Of a stretch of 64,000 nt of DNA, positions 13,901 through 25,900 are shown in pieces (position 1 is the first letter of the stretch; each line of letters opens with the position of its first letter). The notes under the pieces are model-generated. The model searched no databases and was not told the origin of the DNA. It saw only the letters and a program-made list of their open reading frames with translations. A program made the position numbers and the translations under genes. The DNA is from Strongylocentrotus purpuratus. Its lineage: Eukaryota; Echinodermata; Echinoidea; Camarodonta; Strongylocentrotidae. The stretch is from the NCBI RefSeq assembly GCF_000002235.5, contig NW_022145609.1, forward strand, positions 26,363,493 through 26,427,492. The letters run 5' to 3'.

Positions 13901-16900
13901 CACTGCACTACTTTTAGCTACTTGTACCCTCTATATAGCAAACAGTGCCTAATCGGTGACCATTGGTCCCCCATTGTCCCCTTTTTCTTATGTTAATTGA
14001 GAGCTAATTTGATGAGATAACCACCTGTCAGTGACCATGCAGGGAGGTCAAATTCCTCCTGGCCAAACTAGTGCAGAGGGGCTTTAAAGGAGAACTACAA
14101 GATGATAGTCAGAATGATGATGATGATGATAATATTGATAGTAATAGATAGTATTGAATACGACTTTCATCAAACTCAAGGAATATGTATGTAAAAATAA
14201 TACAGATATGGATGTCTATGGAATATATCGGATAAAAAGTCCCCCCCCCCCCCCCCCCCCAAAAAAAAAAAAAAAAAATATTAAAGCTATAACACAGAAT
14301 CTGTGGCAATGGTATACTAGAAAGTTGCTTGATACTTTGTGGCTGAATTTCAGCATTTGAGCCAAAAATTTGAATTATGTATTTTTGTGGCCTTAGAATT
14401 TTGAAAATGAACTCATCCTGAATGTGAATGAGAGTCAGTCTGCTTACATGTTTCAAGAAAGAATGTGAACAGGGTGTTGTTTTGGTCTGTTTCTTTGCAC
14501 ACAGATTAAGGAGACCTGTAGGTAAGATGACTGTACAGGAGCAGCAGTACGAGGGCGAGTTCAGATTCGTCAATTCCCGTCTGATCACAAACAGCGAGGA
14601 GATTGCCTTCTACCAGGGTAACAAACCTGAGCAGAGAACCATCAACAAAACGTTCAAGAAACTGGTAAATTTATTTGATTTATATTTTATGTAGGACATA
14701 GTCGTTTATAATCATATTCCCATCGTATCCAATCAGGGCATGTAAACCAAACATATCGATTGTTGTTATCCAGCATTTCTGTTTTTTTTTTCTTTATTAA
14801 AGGCATTGTTTAACAATGTTAAATCTGAGATGCATGGCCCAACATGTTATCAGTGTCTGTGATATGGTGTATTATTACCCGTATCAGACATCTGAGCTGG
14901 TCATTTACAAAACCGTATTGCCCTAGTTTTTACTAGCAGTGGGAACGGAGGGGTATATTCTTTGTATTTTCCTTGGTCTCCCTGTGCGTATTGACTTTGC
15001 GTGTAGAGAAGAGTGAAAATATACCTTGGTATTTTCCACGGTCTCGCATCCGGGCATCTTGTATTGACTGCGCCGTATTTTGTTATTTTCATTGCGCATC
15101 TATTATGCGTACGAGAACCTGCGCACTTTGCGCGCACTCTATTGTGACGTAATAATCACACCAAATGCACACTGTTTGCAGTGTATCGAAATTGTGTCAA
15201 GCACTGGATGCACGTCAGTGCTGGTTTGACAAACTTTGTTCAGTTCTTGAGATTGTCATGGTGGATGTCTGTATTTGCTCTAGATGTCTGATTTGGATAA
15301 CAATAACAATATTGACTGGGTTTACTTTCGGGGGATATCAGAAATATTGACCGCGCTAAGACCATATTGCCCTCGTCTTTCGACTCGGGGCAATATGATC
15401 TGAGCTTGGTCAATATTTCTGATATACCCCTCAAGGCCAGTCAATATTATATAAATATTGAAGCCCTAAAAGAATTTCGCTTAAAAATGATCATGAAGTG
15501 CCTCAAAAGAGTAAAAAATCTTTGAGTGACCTGGTTTACTGTACTCATTTTCCCCATTAGACTGTAGTGTTACAACAACTGTTTGGAAAACAAAAAATTA
15601 AATTTCAATTTCCAATCACAAATATCTAGATGATCAGACAGGGGATCAGCTTGTAAAAGTCATGGGATTCCTGACTGACCTAAGGTTTATAATTATGATT
15701 GTAGCATGAGCTAAATCCAGGATTTTGTTTTCAGAATCTGAGGCAATGTTACCGAGTCCCTTAAATAAGTTTCGTTGTAAAAATTCCCTTTAAAGGTAAA
15801 GACCAGTATTGGCAACGCCCCAATTTCAAAAAATGAAATGGAAGCTCTCATTACCAATCATGTGAAAGAATATGTTTTGACTAATACATGATGATAAAAA
15901 ATTTGCCGGGAAACCGCCTACTAATTCATATATTTGGTAAATTTATTTCTCTCATGGTCTGGTGAGAGAGATAGGGTAGTCCCATATACATCTTTCTGTG
16001 TATAGTGCTTGTAACTTTACGAAGAATGGGCCAAATTTCTTATCATTTTGATGATTCCAGAACCTTGCAGATGCTAGATGCTAGATGATCAACCTTTTCT
16101 GATCGATTCCACAACGTTTCTTTCACAATGCAATCGCATGACCATTACTGGTCTTTACCTTTAAATGGAAGAGTAAAATGAAAATTAAGTGGAAGTAATT
16201 ATGATAAATGTAATCTACACCACGACCTAACTATCTACATGTATTAGTATGTGATGTTTGATTGATTGAAGCAAACTATGTGTGTGCAGAAGTGCACAAC
16301 TGAAATTGAGCTTTGCCATTCTAGGAATTGCAGTAGCAGATTGTGACATTATATTGCATGACCCGCACTTACATGTAACTTGAGGCCTTTATTTTTGTAT
16401 TACTGTAGTGAATTTTAATGTTCAGACTCTGTAATGAAGTGAGTTTGTCCTCAAACTTTAGAGGAAAAAGGTATTTGAAATATCCTTGATCTTCAGAAAA
16501 ATCAACACCATTCTGAGATGAAATGAGATAAGAGATTGAAAATTATTTTCTTGTTTGCAGGTGGACCATCTACACAACTTTATCTTCTTCCGATTCTCCA
16601 TGGGCTTTGTGGATAACATCATTGCAAAATGTGAGTTTGAAAGGATATTGATATTAATATTTCTTGATCAATAGAGAACTTTCCATCTCTGTAATTACCC
16701 ATTGTGAATCGACTTGCTAGTGAAATCTTATCACTGTTGTATATTTGGATAGATGGTAAAATTAAGATAAGGCTCTGCAAGAATAATGACATGTAATTAT
16801 TCCTGTTGACACTTTTTCTAGGGATACAAATGATGTCATATTTCATTTTGGTCAAACTGCCATAAAGGTTATCAAATACTCACAAAATTTTTCATTATCA

Positions 16901-19900
16901 GACATTTTGTCGTTGATATTATAAACCGACAAATCCGCACAGTATTATGTATGATGGATTTGTTGGTTTATAATAACACGTACATGTAGGTACATGGTGA
17001 CAGATGGAGCAGTCTTACTCTGATGTGATAATTTATCTGCACCTAGATTGTTGAACAGTATTCCTATTTATCTGCTATCTACATGCACTTTCAAAACTCA
17101 GGTTAAGACATATACATGTTTCTATTCCTTGTTGCTTACGACTAGCCTCTACCCCAGTCTCTCTCTCTTGAGAGAGAAATCATGGACGGCATATTCAGTA
17201 GGTTGTCAGCCTCGTCAGCTCCTTTGATAAGGCAACTAGACATAGGCGCTCTACAAATTCCTAGATTAGAGTAGATTTGGAGAAAGGCACCTGACCGGAA
17301 TACTCACCAGGGAGTGGAGTGTGTGCACTTTTAAGTGTGGATTAGCTATTGAATCCATGACAGGGGTAATGATAATTACAATGTAAAGCCCTTAGAAACG
17401 TAGTATTAAGCGCTATACAAATGTGACTTATTATTATTTGATTATTTTTCTTGATATGTTGATATCTTCTTTGTTCACAGATGTTGCTACTGTAGTAGGG
17501 TACATGGTAGTGAGTCGTCCTTTCCTGAACCTGGCTCATAAACCCTTCCTTTCCATGTCACATACACAGATGATGGAGGTATGTCATACAAATCTCATTC
17601 TTACTCAATACTTCTTACCTTTGAAGAGGACCAATCACCCCTAAATAATTTATTTCAAATATTGTTAAACTTGTATATGAAGACCACTAAAAGGAAATCG
17701 AGAAAAACAGTCTTCATAGGTAAGCGGTCTTTATGTACAGGTAGGTGCCTTTCAACTTTTTCAATTCAAACTTTATTTTCAATTCATTTTTGTCTCGCCT
17801 GCGTTGTCTCGCCTGCGTAGCAAAAAGCGAGACATAGGCGCCGCTTTTCCGGTGACGGCGACGGCGACGGCGTCAACATCAAAAACTTAACCTAAGGTTA
17901 AGTTTTTGAATTTTTGGTATAATTTTTAAAGTATAATTTCTTAGTCAATGAAACTTTGACTATAGGGTAATCAAGTATCCCCAATCATGTGAGTAGAATT
18001 TCAGATCACAAAGTCAAGGTCAAAGGTCATTTCAGGTCAGCAGACTTGGACTATGTTGTAGCATCATCATCGAAAACTTAACCTAAGGTTAAGTTTTTGA
18101 ATTTTTGATATAATTTTGAAAGTATAAGTTCTTAGTCAATGAAATTTGGACTATAGGGTTATCAAGTCTCCCCAATCATGTGAGTAGAATTTCAGGTCAC
18201 TAAGTTAAGGTCAAAGGCCATTTAAGGTCAACAAATTTAGACTTTGTTGTGGCATCAACATTAAGATTTTCAAAATGCTTCTTCTTCGTTATTTTTCAAC
18301 CGATTTTGATTCTGATTGTTTCATATGATAGGGCTAGGAGGGGATTTAAAATTTCTACACAGAATCGTGAAATTCATTATCTATGCTAATTTATGCAAAT
18401 TTATTCGAAATCACAAAAAAGGCTTCTTCTCCTTCATTTCTCGACCGATTTTGATTTGGTTTGCTTTATATCGTAGAGCTAACTTTGGTACACTAAACTT
18501 CTACACAGAATTTTGAAATTGTTCTCCATTAATTAATTATGGTAATTTATGCAAATTTATTCCAAAAATAACAAAAATTGCTTATTTTCCCTCATTTCTT
18601 GACTGATTTTGCCTTATCTGGTAGAGCTAAATTTGGAACAATAAACTTCTACACAGAATTGTGAGATTTTGCTCCATTGATTATTTATGGTACTTTATGC
18701 AAATGAAATGAAATTATGTCCCTTCCACATTGACATTCTGGTTTATCATATTGAATTGCGTTATGCAGGCGAGACCGCCGAGAGCGTTTCCCTTGTTTAA
18801 AAGCAGAAATGGTATTATAACCATGAAATACAGAAGTAAAAGTAGAAACAAATCCTTAAACAGAGTTTTAAAACAAATTTTAAAAAATGAAACTTTACAA
18901 AACCTAGCAAGGTTACTGAGAGTCCGGTACAAACGTGACAAATGCTCAACAAAATTTAAATAAATGAAAAGAAAATGAAAATGAAAAGGGTTGGTACATT
19001 TTCAGTGAGAAATACTTGACAAGAGGAAACTTAAAATGTGGTCTTTATAGACAGGTGGTATTTTTAAAGAGATGGTTGCTAAAGCAGGTTTCTCTTCACA
19101 TGTATTTTGGCTTCCATTTGCAGATGTCTGCTTTTGTCATTTGCAGATATCTGTTTCTTCTTTCAATATTATCATGACTAAGAACCAATATCCAATGCAT
19201 AATATAAATTTGAGTAGCAAGATCAAGATTTCAGACCAATTGAAGCATTTACTGATGACAAATATGATTGCATTTAAAAAAAAATTGTGGTCATTCTGTT
19301 TACATTGATGATTATTTGATTTGTTGAAGAGAAATAACTGTTGCTATTATTGTGTTATTCTGATAAACAGTTTGTGGATTTTAAGAGTTGTAATGCTTGG
19401 AATAGCCTATTTAAGATTCATCTGGTGGCTCTACTAAACTCATGATTCTGGTTTCATTTGATAAAGAAATATGCATTTATGTATGTTTGACCTTTTTGCA
19501 AATTATAAGGATGTTAACATAATTTGGATATTACATTGGAGGCAGACTTTATTTGAAACCAACATCTTCTCCAACCCCCCCCCCCCTAAAAAGAAAAATC
19601 CCTAGATGCATTTCTTTACACTCAAAACGAGCCAATCACAAACAAGCTTTTAGCCATCACTTGATGAAAGTCAGATTCTGACTGGCTGTCTGGCATTTTA
19701 GGTTTGATTTTTCAGATGGATGTTGCCATCAGATAATCTTTAGATGAAGAAATCCCTTTTATTTGGTCAAAATTTGAATCCACTTTCTTCTATTTGTATG
19801 TATACTTCGCCCTCTATGGCCCGAATTCACAAAGGAGGTTTAAATTTAACCCATGGTTTAAATCTTCATTTACATAACCCATGGTCTAAAATTAGCGCAG

Positions 19901-22900
19901 ATAGGTGCGACACAGTCAGAGGTCCAATATTAGACGCGTGCAAGGCAAGGTATGCTCATTTTGCACTAACTTTTAAACCATGGGTTATGTAAATGAGGGT
20001 TTAAACCCTGGGTTAAGTTAAACCTGTGAATATGGCCTATGTGTGTATGGTACATGTGTTTGCATGGACTGTTCTTTGTAGCTCTACTATCTCGCCGGTC
20101 GCATGCTTGTTCAACTGGCCCAGGCCATTGGCCGTGTGGTCCTGTCAGGGCGTGAAATGACCCGCCTGGCAGGGTAAGTCCCTCAATGGATTTGCTTTCA
20201 CTCATTCTCAGACATTTTACTTGTCTTTTCATCTATGTGAGCTTTAAGTGTAGCGGCACACCTCCTTAAAGGGGAAGTCCACCCTGATATTAAGTTGAAT
20301 TTAATAGAAGCAGAACAATGGGAGAAACAGATCAGTGAGAGCTTGAGTTCTCAAAAGTTATGAAATTTTGTAATCAATCAAACACAAAATGGCAACTCTG
20401 TGACGTATTTTGGAGCTCCTCACCAATCTGCTCTGTACAGATATAATTCCATTAACTTTAAAGACCATATCCGAACTGAAAAATGAAATGGATAAATCAT
20501 ATATCGATGGAAAGCTTATAAGGCATAGATAAATAATATCAATTATATGCCATTTTAGTGTCTGTCAGAGAAGTATCATCTGTCTGAAAACTCAAAATCT
20601 AAAGCTTTGAAAATCGGAAGTTGTCGACCTAACAACTTGCTATCGACTTGATGACATCATCTTATGTGGAGTACGCATATTCCCAAAGACTTTGCATTAA
20701 TTAAGCACAGCTCATCGCCTCAGCTATATAGGTGATACACATGTTATGCATGTCGTCAATATAACTTTGGCAAATTTGACCCCTGTTGACCCGTAAATGG
20801 AGGGGTGCGAAAAGTGAGGTTTTAATTTGCTTTCGTGCAATAATGAAAGGGTAGATAATTTTTATTCCTTTATATTTGTATTCAACATTCATTCAGTTTT
20901 CCATTTATCTCAAGTTGTTTTTTCATCGTCTTTTCAAGTTTTTCAAGTCTTTAAGTTATTGATGATGGAATAGATTTGTTTCATACAGTGGTTGTGTAAA
21001 CAAATATATTTGCAATAATTATATTTAGGGTGAATGTAAAATAAAAATTATTTTAAAGGGAAAATATAGATTTTAGAAGTTTTTTAGTACAGGGCAAATG
21101 GGAGAGGAGCTATACGTCACAGAGTTGCCAATTTGTGTTTGATTGATCTCAACTTCAAAAAATTCATAACTTTCTTATTTTTAATCAGTTTAGCTCAAGC
21201 TCTCACTGACCTGTTTCTCTCAATTTTTTGCTTCTATTAAAACCAACTTAATATCAGGATGGACTTCCCCTTTAATTATATACTCCAACACCAACCCACA
21301 GGTTTGGTTTTATTCCATACTGTATTCCAATACCATAATTTGAACCTGTAATGTAACTTTCCCCACCAACTCTAGTAACGCAGAATGCACAGCAAACAAT
21401 TGCAATTGACGTAATCACTATCCAAATTTTGCTGCCTCAAGAATCTGGTTTTTGTTTTAACACAACAAAATTTAACTCCTATACAAAAGGAAAGAAAAAA
21501 AACAACCAAACTTATGATTGGACTTTTCTTTGTTTTACCTTCCCTCTCCGTGGTTGCGTAGCACTACTATAGGGCAGGCAGAATGCTGGTTCGTTTAGCT
21601 GAGGCTATCGGTCGCATGATCCTATCGGGGCGAGAAATGACAAGACTTGCAGGGTAAGACAGAAAAAAAACAGGTTTGAAAAAGGTATAGCAAACTAATA
21701 TCCCTACTTTAGCTCCTAGAAGTAACTACCTTTTGGGAAAAGCACGCACCTTGCTGTTCATACACACATATGCATGTACATTTACAATGTGTTGTGTAAT
21801 ATAGTGTCTAACATTGTGGGCTGTGTTGTCTAGAGTTTGGTTGGTATTGTATTTTGTCTGTGTTTGTGTTTGTGCATGTATTCTGGTGTCTTGTTCCTTG
21901 TCTTTGTAAAATTGTTATATGTTCTTACCTCTCTTAAAGTTTATGCCGCTTGCCTTTTATCCAATAACCCCACCCCCTTTCCCGATGCAGTAGGTAGGGT
22001 GCTACTGAGCAACTCTCATCGTATGATGGTCACCAAAAAGATGGCAAATACCTCAAGCACTATCTCATCAGTCATTCGAACCTTCACCCCATATCCATTC
22101 TAATCCGAATAGATACATTGGCAGATCCGTCATCTATCAATGATTTATTTCAAACATCATCAGTATACACTATGAACATGACGGACAAAGAAAGAGGACA
22201 AAATATACAGTTCCTCATTCTACCCTCAACAATTGCTGTGGTAGACAAAGGAACATCCCTTCACTGCTATTATGTAAAAATATGTAGAACAGGTGTCACA
22301 TGCATATTCACCTGCTCTACACATTTTTTTACATACGGTAATAACAGTGAAGGGATGTTCCTTTGTCTACCACAGCAATTGTCGAGGGTAGAATGGGAAC
22401 TGTATATTTTGTCCTCTTTCTTTGTCCGTCATGTTCATAGTGCCTATCAATGATTCATTTCAAACATCATCATTCATCATAGAACTCTTTGCATTCCATA
22501 TTTATCCTGCTTTCCTTTCATTCCAATCACAATCCTCGTCCTTCTCCTGATTGCCTAGGAGTATTACCAAGCAGGTAGGATGCTTCTCAGGTTGGCTCAG
22601 GCCACAGGGCGACTCATCCTCTCTGGTCGCGAAATGACCAGGTTATCAGGGTGAGTACACAGGTCAAAGGTCAAAGGGTCAGATGTCAACCAGTGATGTG
22701 CAGTGGTATATAATTTTTTTTTTAAGTGATATATTTTTCTTTTGTAGCCTGAGCCACAGCATACTATTTCCTTTTCGTTCTCTCTATCCCTCTTGCTTTC
22801 TTTCTCTCTCTGTGTCTCTCTCTCGTCTGTCTCTGTCTCTTTTTTTCTCTATCCCTCTTTCTCTCTCTGTCTCTCTCGCTCTCTCTCCATTGTCTCTGTC

Positions 22901-25900
22901 ACTCTCGCTTTGTCTTTCTCCTTTTCTCTATCCCTATCTCTCACATTCTAACCACCAAATGATTAAAAAATATATTTACTGCACTCTTTGCAGCCTTTGA
23001 AAGTATTATGTTTGACTTTTCAATCGCAGATATTTTACATCTGAGATGAATGACGTCGTTTTCAGTTTCATTCCAAGAAGGATATGAAGAAAAAAAAATC
23101 AATGTTACCCCATTGTGTACAGGAATGGGGAGGCTCTTGTAGGAAGCGTATGGGAATTAAAGGATTTAGGAGTATGTGGGTTATCATCTTCTTCATGCAT
23201 GTCTGTGTGTGTTATCTGTAGTTTATTATGTGCAGGTTGGTTTATGTTTTCTTTCTACATGTGTATCACATTGTATATATTAATACCTAATATTACAAAT
23301 GTACGTGTATGTCACTGTCTGCATAAAGAGCATTTCTCTTTTATACTTGAGGCTGAGTACAATGAATGTAGAGGGCTTGTGTCACAGACACGACGCAATC
23401 TTCTGTCGTTGATTTTGGTCAGTCTTATCTATTCATTAAGACACTTCTAACCCATTTAATACTACATGTACATGTAAGCCTGGGATAACTTTGGCTGGAT
23501 TCAATGGGAATCAGGCATTTTAAATAAAATCCTATCCACCTGGTTACAAAGCTGTGTCCTATCTGTGATGTAAAACTTCTGCGTTCAGTTTGGTCAGCCC
23601 TTTAATCATCCAAGCTCAATCATCCCGCCCTGTGCTAGTCCTGTCAATAGCAGTCATGCTAATCATATATCCACATACATGTAGTTTTGTAGTTCATCTC
23701 AAATATTTATATTTAACCAATTGTTAAACAGTAGAAAAAAATCATTGGTGTTTTCTTTTTCTCTTTAAATAAATATTTATCTATGATAACCCATAACCAT
23801 AAGTAGTGATAATGTGCATGTGCATGAAGTAAATTTGTTTAATATATGACAAATATCTAAAGCAAAAAGATATTTGATGTATTTTTAATATTTGTTTAAT
23901 TGTTATTATTAATATTTTTTATATTTTTTTGGGAGAGGGTTAAATTTGCAAACAATATGCATTGTGATGATAGACATCAAATAACTTCTCTCTTTAATTC
24001 TGCCATTAAATATCTTAGTTGAAGCACATAAATGTAACCGTTAGAACGTCTGATTGTTAAAGAAATGGCAAAAATAGACGCAAGTAGCCATTTAAATGTT
24101 AATAAACATAGGCATCTCTAATATTCATCTTAGACATCATCTTAAAGATAATCACTTTTGATTATTTTGATATATGAAAGATAAGTTTATGTTGAATATC
24201 AATTTTGGAAATCTTAACTAATAGTGTCACATTTCTTATTTTGCTGAGTGTATATCAAATACGTAGATTGTAACTTATTATCGATAACAAATAAATTGTA
24301 TGATATAGGTAATTAGGGCCAAATCTTGCTTCTCAATGTGAACTTCTAAAAATGTCTTTCTCTTTTGCGTTATTGCACAGGTTCACCCAGAGAGTAACTG
24401 AACTGATGACTGTGCTAGAAGACCTCAACCAAGGACGCTATGAGAGAACAATGGTCCGCGAAGAGAAAGGTAATCAACAAAACTCTTAGAACATTTATTA
24501 TTCCCAATCTAAATGATTGGAGCTTGGGGGATCTAATCATTCCAAGTCAGCATTGTACAGCTGATGAGTACAGATTAATCGATTCAAGAACTGCCCAATA
24601 TCTAAACTCCTGTCTTCCAAGAACCAGACATGATTGGAAAAAGTAACCCCCTCTCTTGAGAAGAGAAAGGTAACCCAATAGATTCTAAATAATTTACTAG
24701 ACCCAATCTAAAATATTTGAGCTCAGGGGATCCAATCATTCCAAGTCGGCATTGTGTAGCTGATGCGTACAGGGTAATCAAATAAAAAACTGCCAAACCT
24801 CTTAACCTCTTTTCTTTTAAGAACCATACTTGATTGGTATAAGTTACCCTTTGAGATGACTACAAAACTTCTCAAAGACACATAGAAGTGGGGTCTCATG
24901 GGGAAGTTTACACTGTTTGGATGTTTAACCAATATTGGTTATAATATATTATTTGATACTTTATTCATGACAGATTCAGACAGTGAAGATGACAGAGAGC
25001 CCTTAGTACCGGGTAGTGGTCAGCTCATACATGCTGATAACATTATCAAGTGAGTACTAAAAACTTGTTTAGACTGGATTATGGACCAGCTTTAATACAG
25101 AGTTTGGATATTGCCTTAATATGCTTTCCCCCCTCCCCTTGATATATTGATATACAGTGAAACCTATATTTAAAGACCACTGAAGGGTGACTAGAAAAGT
25201 GGTCTTTAAAGGCAGGTGGTCTTTATGAACAGGTTTTTATGAGAAAGGGAAACATAAAAATGTTGTCTTTATAAGCAAGTGGTTTTTATACAAAGGTGGT
25301 CCCTAAGGCAGGTTTCAATGTATTACATAGATTTTGTGAGGTACTGATTAAAGCCTTGTACTATAGACCACAAACCTTTAAAGGTATCGTTTAACAATGT
25401 TAAATCTGAGATACATGGCCCTACGTGTTATCAGTGTCTGTGATATGGTGTAAGCCCTAAAAAAAATTGCGCTTCAAAATGATCAAGAAGTGCCTCAAAA
25501 AGTAAAAATCTTTGAGTGACTGGTTTTACCATACTCATTTTCCCCAATAGACTGTAGTGTTATGAAAACCGTTAGGAAAACACAAAATTTGATCTCGATT
25601 TCCAATCATCAATATTGTGATAATCAGACGGGCGATCGGCTTGTAAAGTCATGGGGTTCCTGACTGACCTAAAAGTTTATAATTATCATTGCAGCATGAG
25701 CTAAATCCAGGATTTTGTTTCAGAATCTGAGACAAAGTTACCCAATCCATTTAATCCTTTGAAACTTTTTTATTAGAACGATGCTAATAATGGTGTCTTT
25801 TTTTATTTTTAGATTTGAGCAGGTGCCGTTGGTGACCCCTAACGCAGACATACTGGTCAGGGAGATGACCTTTGAGGTACCCTCAGGGGACAATGTCCTC

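Noticed and set aside
22118..22453. 111-codon frame
   Set aside because: It runs through both arms of a palindromic MITE, so it is not a gene.
22946..24380. A fourth copy of ABCD3 exon 14
   Set aside because: No YY..GRML or GREMTRL-like coding was found by eye between copy C and exon 15 or between exon 13 and copy A.
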